DNA of 64,000 nt from Trichopria drosophilae (Eukaryota; Arthropoda; Insecta; Hymenoptera; Diapriidae). Below, piece after piece: positions 23,860-34,559 of this stretch. The first letter of the stretch is position 1; each line of letters begins with the position of its first letter. The DNA lies in contig CM059582.1 of the NCBI GenBank assembly GCA_030407085.1, positions 49,933,001 through 49,997,000 of the forward strand, in the 5' to 3' direction. Position numbers and translations under genes: made by a program. Under the pieces are notes generated by a model, which had not been told where the DNA came from, did not search any database, and saw only the letters and a list, made by a program, of their open reading frames with translations.

Positions 23860-26400
23860 TTTAGTTGTGGCTCAAAATGAGGCAAATCGATTTAAAAATG
23901 TTTATTTTCATAACTGATGAAGCTCTAAAAAAGGACGACCAAAATTTATACGTTTATAATAATTACATGTAAATGATTGAATTGATGTTTAATTAATTAT
24001 TTCAGTAAAAATTAATAATTTCATTTAAAATAAAATCTTACATATTTGGAAATAGTACAAAGACTTATAATGATTTCCGGTTGACCTTGCAAATTATGGT
24101 TATAACTTTATTTTATAATTGTATTTTAACATAATTTATAAATAAAAATTTTCTTCTTTTCATGTAAGCTGTATTAAATATAGATGGTATATAATAAGAC
24201 ACAATTTATAAAGAAGCGACATAAACGATCCAAAATAAAATTGTAATAGTGACGATGCCTTTGAATAAATCCCATTTGCAATTCAAATGTAGCAGCACTG
24301 TTTTTTTCGTATTACATACTGTTTGCAGGCACGAAGACTGAAGTGTTTATCATTATCGAGCTTTGGGGTTTAAGACATTGTTATCACATACTTGTAAGTC
24401 TTTTTATTTATTCCCAGACAAGTAATCATGCCAATGTATTTTCAGAACATTTTATTATTGTCTCTTGTTGTACTCTGTTGCCATTTTTTCATTTTATGAA
24501 TACCGAGAAAATGTGAGTTTCGTTTCCAGTCATTTGCGTCTTTATGTTGAAAACTGCTATATTTTTGGTTCATATATACATATGTTTTTTGAAATTTCTT
24601 AGTCGGTTAATATAAATGTTACTTTTATTCTGAAGTAAACTATTTTTATAAAAATTTGGTTTGTCTAAAATTGCGTACACATTTGTTTTTATTTCGAATT
24701 TCTTTACAATTTTTACACATGCAAGTTAATGATTTGTATGTAACCATGGCAAATTATAAACAAAAATGTTAAAAATACTACTAAATAATAGTAATAATAA
24801 ATTTTATTCAGTCGTCGGATTCATAAAATAATCAGAAAACAATGCAAGGAATTTTATTATGTGTAGGTACATACGAATTGTTAAATTACAATAATATTGC
24901 TTGAGTTTGAATTATGACATAAATTCACTTTCTAAACGTATACTTTTAAACTTTTACGAAATCAGATCGTAAAAGCCACAGAAAAATTATAAACAATTAA
25001 TTAGACCTATATACTAGGTGGGTGACTTTCACAATTTATAAATAATTTTATCATTACTACTGAAAATATCTGATATTCAAAAATAATAGTCAGTATTTCA
25101 CAAAATGTACAAAAGGCATAATGATTTTTACGATAATAAAATAACATTTTAATATTAAAATCTTGTGTCTGCATTACTGCGTAGAAGTGCAATTTGTTCA
25201 ATAGAAACTCCAAAATGTCGATTTTTAAAATTGTTTTCAAAGTTGTTAAAACGTGAGATAAAAGACCCAAGTTAGTATCCATTGATAACAAAATTATATA
25301 GTAAAGTAACTTTTAATTTAATAACTTCTTTTTTAATAAACTCATTAATTTTGTCTTCTTCTTATACAATTAGAAATTTCTAATAAGCATTCTTCCTCCT
25401 TTTTTTCAAATAATGACGAGTTCATGTAATAAAATAACAAAATTGTTTATTTTTCATAATTAATGGAATTTTTAGGAAATATTAAACATCAATTATGTAA
25501 ACAAAAATTTTCTAGTTGATTTTCTCTTGATGATCGGGCGTTTAATTCCATGTCATCTTCTAATTTTCTGTCCGTATCTATTTACTAATAACATACGTGT
25601 TTAAAAAACAACTTAATGTTGAAGAAACAATAATTCTACCTTTTATAACTTACCCGTGGTGTATTTAATTAAATTAATCAAAATTATCCAGAATTTGAGA
25701 CTATAGTAAAAACAATTACTAATGTTCGTTTTAGACCTTGAATCGTCATAAAAAAAATTGACAATGGGTATTAAAGTGAAAACTACGTTTGCACGTGCGA
25801 CTGCTGAAACGGATGTTAATCATAAAAGTAAAAATGCAGTTACCATGTGTTTACACATGTACATACGTGAAACTTTTTACAACACTATAGTTCCTATGCA
25901 ATTTCTTCAGAAAGACTAAAATAGAAAAAGATATTACTTGTAATGCCATTTCCATAGTTAAAATGTTTTTTATCTTATTTCGTTAGAAGTAATAAACTCC
26001 AATATATCAAATAGTACACAAAAGTAGTTTAAAAGTCGCATATTTCGATATCTATGGTAAAGACTCATTCAGATAAATAAAACTTGAAAAGACTAACATT
26101 TAAGTCCTACAAATATTAATAATTTTTAACATGAAATGGAAAGATGTGATAGTTGTATGGTTAATGTTGGAATGTTTTATGTAGATATCAACCATTGCCT
26201 CCAATTTGGACGTGAGTATTGTTAATGAATGTGTTCAGATGTTTGATATCACAAGACATCAAAACAATAACTTTTCGCAAGATTGTGCAAAAAATAACAT
26301 GAGAAGATGTTATATTTGAACCAGGCAATTCCAGATCAGAATTTTAAATAATCAAAATAATGCAACATGAAATTAATAAAAATTCTATAACAAAAGGTTA
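23860..26400. other. AT-rich intergenic DNA, nothing recognised
   Basis: I looked for exons on both strands and found none with convincing splice borders. The 94-codon minus frame at 25007-25291 has no recognised motif. Confidence 0.4.
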
Positions 26401-26479
26401 ATCAAGAATATTAATATATCTCATAAAAAACAAGATAATTTCTATTTTTGTATTCCCAGAAATTTAATAATGTTACCTG

Positions 26480-26630
26480 TTCTGCTCTGGCATACGCTCT
26501 TACAATAATTGTAAACGGTATTACCCCAACGATATTTGTGTTGAATGCGCATGATGCCAGGTGTGCCACATAAAAACTGTATGTAAAAAGTATGACTCTC
26601 ACTGGGGCGTGCGTGGTAAACATGCAAGGT
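26480..26630 (-). other. Possible lone exon or gene fragment with one hydrophobic segment
   Basis: On the minus strand this block is less AT-rich than its flanks. It is open in two overlapping frames and ends at a CAG/GTAACA junction near 26480 that would serve as a splice donor. One frame gives a hydrophobic stretch (RVILFTYSFYVAHLASCAF) able to span a membrane once. I could not find neighbouring exons or a clear acceptor, and no family assignment is safe. It could equally be a repeat fragment. Confidence 0.2.
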
Positions 26631-26639
26631 GCTCAATAT

Positions 26640-27430
26640 TTTGCAGAAAATTGAATTGCTATAACGAACATATTTTTAATGCTATATAGTTACGTTTCTT
26701 CAGACTAACATTGGGTATATCCATGCTTGGTTTATTATTAAAAAACTTAAAATTCTGTATTTTGTTTATATAACATTTTTATCTCCCTATTTCGCAATAT
26801 GAAAAATGAATTTCATGTATGCACATTAAAAAACTTTCTAAGCTTTATACATATATATCGATCAAAGATTGTATAATTGTTGGTTTTTCCTTCGTAGTTT
26901 CAGAAATGACATCATAAAATTAGCTAAACAAGTTTCAATATATACCATGATTACGCACATCAAATAGTTGATAATATTTTTTTGTGAAATCATGTTATGT
27001 TACTGTGGGAGTAAAATACTATTTTATACACTTTCTATATTCCTCTTTCGCATTTTACACACCTTTGTTACACACGGAAAAAATGTTGCTGGAAATGTTA
27101 CATTAATTTCGTATTATTCCACATGGTAATTCAAAAAACAAATTAAACTTTTATTTAAGGCAAGACAAAGAGATAAATAACAAATCCCTGAAAACCAAAA
27201 TTATAAAAACCAAAAACTATTGAAGGTTTACTATCAAAATATTGTCCACTTTTTCAATGAATGTGTTCGAGGAATACTATTGCACTGTTTTTCTATAAGA
27301 GTAATAAGTTTCCAAGTTCAAGACTTGATATGAATAAATTAAAATAACTAATATTAATATTTTTCATCCATCTTAGATTCTGAAATATGTTTAAACAGTC
27401 ATAGTCTTATAAGAATATTCAAAATACAAA
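26640..27430. other. AT-rich intergenic DNA, nothing recognised
   Basis: A TTACACACGGAAAAAATG motif near 27069 resembles a MITE terminus, but no matching right end was found. Confidence 0.35.
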
Positions 27431-27432
27431 GG

Positions 27433-27641
27433 TCCCCCCCCCCCCAATATTTGCCTACCCCTCCATTGCTGTTCCACGCCACTTCTCACGGAACGGTAAT
27501 TCGACGCATGTGCTATAATGTGTTTTATAACTGTATGTCGACAGAGTGGGGGAAACAATTCTTTCTCTCACTAGGCAAATGTTGGGAGGGTCAGAAAAGA
27601 ACAGACAAGACGGACGAGGCAAATATTGGGGGGGGGGGGAG
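27433..27641. mobile_element. Fold-back element with poly-C/poly-G ends
   Basis: The left end is a run of about 13 C followed by AATATTTGCCTA; the right end is GAGGCAAATATTG followed by about 11 G. A further inner copy, TAGGCAAATGTTGGGAGGG, lies at about 27574-27592. Open frames on both strands across the element are by-products. Short element of unknown family. Confidence 0.65.
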
Positions 27642-27659
27642 GAGGGCACTGCACTATTA

Positions 27660-28950
27660 AAAATTAATTTTTAAAAATTAGGGTAGGTATATAGGATATT
27701 CGGTTGATGTATTTTCTGGATATCCCGAGAAATCCTGAGATGTTTCAAAGATGGTTGTCAGGTTATTTACCGGTTTTTATTAAAATCTGAATTAATATCT
27801 TCAGACATTGCCTGAATATCATTGGGATAAACAAAATTCCATTGTCGAATTTATTCGTTTATTCATTGAATGTCTTGTCGGCAGCCAGGATATTTTGTAT
27901 TTCAACGAGGAATTACTGGGATATCTGCAATTCAATTAATCGAGTACGGTTATGTGTAATAAAAATTTGATGACTTTTAAGCAAAGTAAAGAAATTTCTC
28001 ATCAGTAAAAAATGTCCGGTTAAAGGCACTTGTTTTCTTTTTTGTACATATTTCTTTTTCTCATTTAAATAGAATCGAAACATTTTACAGGGTGTGGAAA
28101 GAAAGGGCATCACCCCTTTTTCTAACCGATCTGTGGCGTTTTTGGTGTTTTACTTAATTTCTATGCGTATACGTAGGTATAATTTGTATGAAATTCGAAA
28201 TTGATTGACGAGAACCCGCAAGATGCATTCGACCGGAAAACCTCAGGTCCCGAGAGAGAAAAATTATAGTTAATCGTATGATTTTTCAGAAGTGAAACAA
28301 AGAACTACAAAAAAAATACTTATATTAACTATTTCTGTGGTAAATAAGACAATATTATTTTTCCGCTTACTATTTCCTGATAGTTAAATATCCTATAAAG
28401 TACATAACCTTTATTCTACTATAGATTTGCAGAAAAATTGTAACAACTCGAATCCAGGTAGTAGCTCAAACGAACTTTAAATAGCGACTAAGATTCTAAA
28501 TATAAAAAAGGACAATTTTTAAAAACAGATACACTTTTATTGTATTTTGTAGAATATTTTTTTTATCATTTCTAGACAATTTAGTCACTAATGATCTCTA
28601 AGTATTGTTAAAAGTGTAAAAACCGCTACTTTTTACATTGTTTTACTACTATTTCGAAGACAGTGCAAAATGTAGGAAAAATGCACTGAAGTTGCTTTAT
28701 AGAGCGCAACATTTTCTGAAAAAAAGTCCAGGAGTAATGTGGACTAATGTTAATAGGATATCCTCAAATAATGCTGTAATTTTATGTTACAAATTAACAA
28801 TAAACATTTTAAACCCTTCATATAAAACCTAAATATACTGCATATTTCCCGTTGTTAAGGACTGTTCCATTATCGGTAGACTGCAACATTTTTTTAAAGT
28901 AAATTTTGGCCTCCAAAAAAGTTTAGTGCACTATGGTTGTATTTTGCGCA
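27660..28950. other. AT-rich intergenic DNA with one mariner-like end
   Basis: TACAGGGTGTGG at 28087-28098 resembles a Tc1/mariner terminus (compare 174-182), but no facing end is visible. Otherwise nothing recognised. Confidence 0.35.
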
Positions 28951-28959
28951 GTTTTCGAC

Positions 28960-30640
28960 ACAGAAGCACAAAAATGAAAAAATCTGAAAAATACTGATTT
29001 TCCAGAGGATTACAATGAATTACACAGTCCCACAGAAAGAAACGAAAGTCAGGATCTGGAGGTCAGACTATGTCTATAATATATATTTTTTGGTCGCTGA
29101 ATCAGAATCTGTATTCCATTTAACTCCATCACGTCAGGTTTTTGACTTAACCTATAAAAACCTCAAAAATCCTATAGTTAGACCTTAAAATGTTAAAATA
29201 AAGAATAATTTGAGGTTGGAAGTCCCTGCCACATATTTCGTGATGTTTTTGGGGTAGTTGAAACCATATCCCAAGTAGTCCATTCAGCCCGATCACGTTA
29301 AGTTGTAGACATAACCTCAACAAGAAATCTAAAAATCTACGCTGAAATATGAAAAATAAAGAAAAATTCTGGCTTACAAGGCAAACTGTGTTTACTGGTC
29401 AGCTCTGGGCACTATCGGAATGTATAGTTCTCCACAATATTGGACTGCACTGAAAGTACTGGAATACACTGACCAATACTGAACTATACTGGACACTATT
29501 ATGATATAAAGGAAGATTGGTTAAATTTTAAAATAAACTTATAATTCTGAATTTTATCCCCCGTAACATTAAATGGACATTTTATGCCCCATGCATTACA
29601 CAGGAGTTTTGATCAAGGGCGATGAAAGAAAACGTATTCCGCACCTAATTCAGAGCGATAAAATACACAATGATACATAAATAAGTCTTGACATCAGACC
29701 ACCGCATGAGTTAATGTTACCGAGATCATGTAAACATCCAGAAGTTATGGAGTTGAATGTGCTTCAAATTCGGTTTCAGTGACCTCAAAAATATAAATAT
29801 ACGTGGTATGACTTCCATGCGAGAATTTTTCTTTTATTGCAATATTTTTTTGTGCGATCGATTTCTAGATTTTTGAGGTTATATAAAAATCCGACGTGAT
29901 AGGGTTAATTGGACTCTGAATCGGATCGACTACTACTTACGAGTGGTGTTGTCTTTTAATTCCTATCATATGCTGTTATTCGTTTAAAATTACACTATTC
30001 AAGAAGACCTGTTTAAAAGAGCTTCCAGTAGTGTCCAGAGCTGTCTGGTATATTCCAGTACTACCAAGTACATTCCAGTATTGTACAGTACTGTCCAGTA
30101 CATTCCAGTATTGTACAGTACTGTCCAGTACATTCCAGTATTGTTTAGTACAGTACATTTCAGTAGAGTCCAGTGCTATCCAATGCAGTCAAGTCCAGTA
30201 CTGCTAATTTGACAGTTTCGTTTACTACAGACAATTCAGGGAGTAACTACACAGCACAAGGTGTCGAGACCTATTATAATGTGATGAACCTCGGAATCGG
30301 GTTCAACGTCCCGAAGGACTAAAAGGAAACATGGTATGGACCTCAGGTTAGAATTGTCCTTTATTTTAACATTTTGGAGTGGATTTTTAGGATATTTTTG
30401 AGGTTGCGTTAAAAGACTGACCTGAAAAGATCGAATGGACTTCGAATTCAATTTCAGCAGCCCAAAGACCATGGAAACATGGTTTGTCTTCCAGAACAGA
30501 TATTTTTTATTTTCATATTTTAATAGATTTTTAGATTTCTTTTTGAGGTTATGTAAATAACCTCACGAGATTCAATGGACTTCGGATTCCGATTCAGCGA
30601 CCTAAAAAACATATTAGAGACGTAGTGTTCATAGAAATGT
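28960..30640. repeat. Large array of GAGGTTATGT...CGATTCAGCGACC units in both orientations
   Basis: A unit of about 75 bp (GAGGTTATGT, then ACGTGAT, then AATGGACTTCG, then GATTCAGCGACC) occurs on the plus strand near 29875, 30398 and 30545 and on the minus strand near 29095 and 29270. Between the two orientations lie opposite-strand copies of the CCAGTA minisatellite (29441-29502 and 30022-30202). The whole therefore reads as one large, decayed inverted repeat about 1.7 kb long. Minus-strand frames at 29976-30472 are repeat translations. Confidence 0.6.
30022..30202. repeat. CCAGTA minisatellite, 30 bp unit of three 10-mers
   Basis: The repeat is built from decamers beginning CAGTA. Three of them (CAGTATTGTA, CAGTACTGTC, CAGTACATTC) form an exact 30 bp higher-order unit that is perfect from about 30066 to 30142 and decays on both sides. 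An opposite-strand version (ACTGCACTGAAAGTACTGG) lies at 29441-29502. Confidence 0.85.
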
Positions 30641-30649
30641 CCTTTTTTA

Positions 30650-31790
30650 AGATTTCGACTTTTAATCGCTATTTTAAATTTGTCTATGCCCACGCAGTAA
30701 TTACTACTTTCTGAGTTCGGTAGAAATTATTTACATATTCTGAATTGTAAGATTTACGTACAATGAACAACCTTACACGTTGTTAAATCTGTTAGTATGA
30801 TATGTTACTATACTGTTTCTATCTTCGTCTGGTTTGATTAGCCCTGTTTTTCTCTCTATATAGAGTATAGAATCTCTCAGCCTCGTTTATTTTTAAAAAG
30901 AAATAATAAGATGGAAAGAATCGTAAAATAATCAATTTTTTTCAGGATTATGTAGCTTCATTTTTGGAGTATCTTCGCAACTCTTCTGAATTCTGCTCAC
31001 AAGTTCCCTTTAAAAGAAGACTTTCTATTTTATTTGTGTATTATGAAACATTATCAATATTTAGTTCTACTTATAGTTTATTACGTATCAAGGGCGAAAA
31101 CGAAGTAATTGCAAAGAGGGTGAAAAAAGACTGGAGAGGAGATAATTCCTTGCTCACGGGAGGCAAGCAACAGATTCTTCTGTCGAGGGTCCCTGACATC
31201 GACAATGGGTTTCTGACTACGAAATTTGTAGTGCTTTTTGTCACATCTATATAAAAATTCTCAAAAAATCCACTGCATTGCGTATGTACCATGTCAAAAT
31301 TAATTAAACTTTAATTAAATCATTTATAAATATTATAAACATATGCATTTCGGTCACCTTTTTCTTAGGCGTCATCGGTTATTGAAATAAACCATTTTTA
31401 ATTGATTTCCTTCAGTTCGTTTTATATGTGATAGGCTATTAATAACCTTAGAATTTTTACAAAATTTAATTTTGTATTTTGACAAAAATATCTTTCAAAT
31501 TGTGAACAAAATTGCAGATGGCAAAATGAACAATATTACAGGCTTTTCGATTTTCGTACAAGTATGCGTAAATTATAATTTTAGGTATCGAGTTATTATC
31601 CCGTGGACAGACAGCAGAGAAAAATAGTGACTTTCGCATATATAGTGTTTTTATTATCTAGAGTTCAAAATAACATTTTGCGCCCTATATGAACATATTA
31701 CATTACGATACAAGTGCGCGAAGCACGTGATTTGTACATGATTAAAAAGGGTGAAAAGTCAGCTACTTCTCACGTCTATCGTATGCTAGA
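30650..31790. other. Intergenic DNA, no gene recognised
   Basis: A 96-codon plus frame (30964-31254) overlaps a 73-codon minus frame. Neither shows a domain or splice context. Near 31708 a short hairpin ACAAGTGCGCGAAGCACGTG occurs. Confidence 0.35.
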
Positions 31791-31796
31791 TCCAAT

Positions 31797-31948
31797 ACAC
31801 TGCAAAAAATAAGTCTTAAGACCATTGATGGGCTACATTTAAAATGTAATAAAGCCCGATTAGAAAAGGAAAAACTTATCCACTATACATAGAGTAATTT
31901 TAAGCCAGTTTAATTTGTAACAATTTTAAGACTTATTTTTTTCTGTGT
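31797..31948. mobile_element. Short MITE with ACACTGCAAAAAATAAGTCTTA ends
   Basis: The left end ACACTGCAAAAAATAAGTCT is complementary to the right end AGACTTATTTTTTTCTGTGT. 152 bp. The same termini occur on the longer fold-back at 41158-41514, so these belong to one family. Confidence 0.75.
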
Positions 31949-31959
31949 ACGAATTAATA

Positions 31960-32700
31960 AATAATTTGATTGTTCACTAAGATTAAAATCAAATATGAAA
32001 AACCCGCAAACATTCCAGAACTTTCTTAACTTGCAGGAAGTTCGAGAATTATTAGAATTATTTTAATACAAAATCTAGCTAATAGATAAAATATTTATAT
32101 TCATAATAAAGTGTATTTTGGTTCATTTTACGCCCCACCTCTCATGTATGCAAATCAGTGCTTGATTAATCTACGCGGGAAGAATAACAAAGCGTTTCAT
32201 TTGAGTAGACGCTCAATATCCTTTACGGTTCTCGTCTTTGATTCTAGCAGCAATTTTCTCCCTGCTGCGGTGTGACGCCTTATTCCATTCCACCCTTGCA
32301 ATACGTAATATACTGTAGTATGTTACATGGGACTTTCTAAGAGTGTTTGGTGCACACGTAAGAACGACGACATTGCTTGCTGGGCATTGATTTTATACTA
32401 ACGAAGAAGATTTCATTGATAACATCGTTTACAAGTACGGAGTATCCTTCGCAGATTCAAAATGATCAAGATAAATAGGCAAGTCTGAAGACCAAAGTAA
32501 TTAAAAGCGATATGAGATCTGTTTTTGTAAAATTAATATAATACAATTTCGTTTAAAAATCTTAATATTGATTTCAGTATCTTTAATTACTTCATAATAC
32601 AAATCCAATTGTATCGTAATAAATTATAATGGTTATTTAAATTCTTATGATTAAAAAACTATATCCTAAAGAATTAAAAGATAAAACGTAGATCTCAAAT
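31960..32700. other. Intergenic DNA with a GC-richer patch at about 32120-32310
   Basis: The patch has no long frame and no known motif. The rest is AT-rich. Confidence 0.35.
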
Positions 32701-32711
32701 TAAAATCTTAA

Positions 32712-33457
32712 CCCTTTTTTGCCCAAAATGAGAAGAACAGGTACGTCAACATCCTCTCAGTTTCTCGAGTAGAAAGAATTGTTTTTAATTTTTGAAAAAT
32801 GTCTTTTCTACTATTTTCAAGTGTGCTCTATCGATATCCGGTGAGAAAAATGCAAAAAATAACTGTTAATGCACAAATTTGGCAAAACAAAATAAAAATG
32901 CCAAGTTATTTAGGTCTTTTTTTTACATTTTTACGATTTTCTATGTTAAGAAGGGTCGTAATCAATGAAATACATACCCCAAAAATGATCCTGTTTGTTG
33001 AAAGTCATGACAAATTTAAGAAAAAAAGACGTAAAAATGATGCATCAAAAATCGTATGAACAATCTTTTTGTTGCAATTTGGTAATCGGGAATTGATAGT
33101 GTATACTTGAAAACAGTAGGAAAGGCAGCTTTCAAAAAAGAAAAAAACCACTCCATGCGCAAAATAGTATTTTGGGAATAGAATGTGAGAAACTTATTTT
33201 GCGCCCGGCTAAATTCATTTTGCTCCCTAGGGAGAGAATGCGCTACTTTGCTCCCGCGATATAGGGAGCCAAATAGCATTTTGTGCTCAGAGTCTGAGAA
33301 AATAGTATGTGTCACACGGGAGAATAGGTGTTTGCAGACTATGCCTATTCGTCGATAAACGTTAATTTTTGTCCCTAGTTGCGCAATCTACTATTTTACT
33401 CGAGAAACTGAGCTGAATTTGACGTACCTTCTTTTCTCACTTTGGGCAAAAAAGGGG
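32712..33457. mobile_element. TTAA-associated non-autonomous element, 746 bp
   Basis: Inverted termini of about 60 bp: the left begins CCCTTTTTTGCCCAAA and the right (complement) CCCCTTTTTTGCCCAAAG; both continue with AGGTACGTCAA and CTCAGTTTCTCGAGTA. TTAA precedes the left end (32708-32711); the right flank reads TGCA, a likely decayed TTAA. The interior holds CTAGGGAGCAAAAT words of the 23.6 kb repeat family. The frames at 32799-33315 are not transposase. Confidence 0.75.
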
Positions 33458-33461
33458 TGCA

Positions 33462-33570
33462 CATCAAAAACCCGACAAATCTCAAAACAGACTCTTCAAA
33501 AACCCAACATTCAAAAACCAGACATTTAAAAAAGCAGACATTAAAAAACAAGGCATTTCAAAATGTACAT
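33462..33570. repeat. AAAAACC-GACA word minisatellite, third array
   Basis: Words such as AAAAACCCGACAAATCTC, AAACAGACTCTTC, AAAAACCCAACATTC, AAAAACCAGACATTT and AAAAGCAGACATT follow one another without exact period. It begins 5 bp after the 32712-33457 element. Confidence 0.6.
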
Positions 33571-33599
33571 TTTGTGAAAATGTTATTAATGACTGAATT

Positions 33600-34270
33600 C
33601 TAAATGTACTTATAAATAATCCGGGGGTCAAACTGATTTGACCTCAAGTGACCTACAAAATCAATCCCTTGGTCACACGTTTTTGACCTTGCAATAACCT
33701 TCCAGTGAGACCTCAAAGACATCGACCCGAAATCATTTTTTTAAGTAGTGAACGCACCAATCGGTGGTATGTATTTTGAAATGTGGGGTTTTTTAAGTGT
33801 CTGCTTGGTGATTTGTCAGGTTTCTGAGGTGCACCAAAAAAGGGGTAAGATCGCTCCTGAAAATGATCACAAAACGACCGAAATGTTGAGGCAATTTATA
33901 TGTATAGTTTTTATCCTCTGTAGAGTATTATATTTTCGAACTTTATCCTTCTTTATCAATTGATACAAACTGTGGAAATTTGAAAATCCAAGCAAGAAGG
34001 CTATGTCAAATACATCTCTTGTTCACCCTATTTATAGTTTCAATAATTGATTGGATGAATATTATTTAAAAAACCTTGGATAGGTTCATTATACACAGAG
34101 AGAATTTTGGAATATTTACTAGCACATATTTATTTGAGAAAATTGTGATGAAGCTGTATTAGGGAGTAAAATTATTGGCTACTTAAATAAAACTGAGGAA
34201 ATCTGAGCTATTTAGTCAATTGTCGATGAAATCGTTTTATTGGTTCTGCGTACTTCGACATTAGATACAG
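33600..34270. other. DNA upstream of the tektin promoter
   Basis: It contains GACCTCAAGTGACC and GAGACCTCAAAGACATCG blocks of the 28960-30640 repeat family (33610-33740), then AT-rich sequence with no exon recognised. Confidence 0.4.
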
Positions 34271-34510
34271 TTTTCGACATAATGGAATTGTTAACGATTT
34301 CGAAAGCTGTCTATATAGGAAGACCCTCTAGCATGGGGGAGGAATATCGTAACCTAGCAACTGTCAGCGTTTGATAGTGCTCGATCCGTCACTCTGGTAC
34401 TAAATTCTACGATAAGTGCGGTTCGTAGCATTTTGCATATGCTCGTTTACTTCGATTGCTAAGCCTTTAACTCTGATCATTTACAATAACGATTTCTCTT
34501 TAAAAACAAA
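34271..34510 (+). promoter_or_regulatory. TEKT2: Tektin-2 promoter and 5' UTR
   Basis: The 240 bp before the start codon are richer in G and C and lack the homopolymer runs of the surrounding DNA. They contain an RFX X-box at 34349-34361. The bases before the ATG are AAAACAAAATGG, a favourable insect start context. No clear TATA box is visible, and I cannot fix the transcription start or rule out a further non-coding exon upstream. Confidence 0.6.
34349..34361 (+). promoter_or_regulatory. RFX X-box (GTAACCTAGCAAC)
   Basis: The site matches the X-box consensus GTNRCC-(0 to 3 N)-RGYAAC at every position: GTAACC, one spacer T, AGCAAC. X-boxes bind RFX-family factors and usually sit within about 200 bp of ciliary-gene starts; this one is 149 bp from the ATG. 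Finding it in front of a tektin makes a chance match unlikely. Whether RFX acts here is inference. Confidence 0.75.
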
Positions 34511-34559
34511 ATGGCACAATTGAATATGTCAAACTGTTCAACGGCGAAACAACCAATTA
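34511..34559 (+). CDS. TEKT2: Tektin-2, coding exon 1 (start codon, 16 codons + 1 nt)
   Basis: This exon supplies the start of a tektin-2-like filament protein. Tektins are coiled-coil proteins that stabilise the doublet microtubules of cilia and sperm flagella. The exon runs from an ATG in good context (ACAAAATGG) to a consensus donor, A/GTGAGT. Its 49 nt leave one base over, which joins the two leading bases of exon 2 to make a threonine codon and keep the frame. The short N-terminus (MAQLNMSNCSTAKQPI) then leads into the F-DWH motif that opens tektin-2 proteins. It is placed by start context, donor, phase match and the upstream X-box rather than by similarity, since tektin N-termini are not conserved. 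The first intron is 7.9 kb. Confidence 0.75.
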
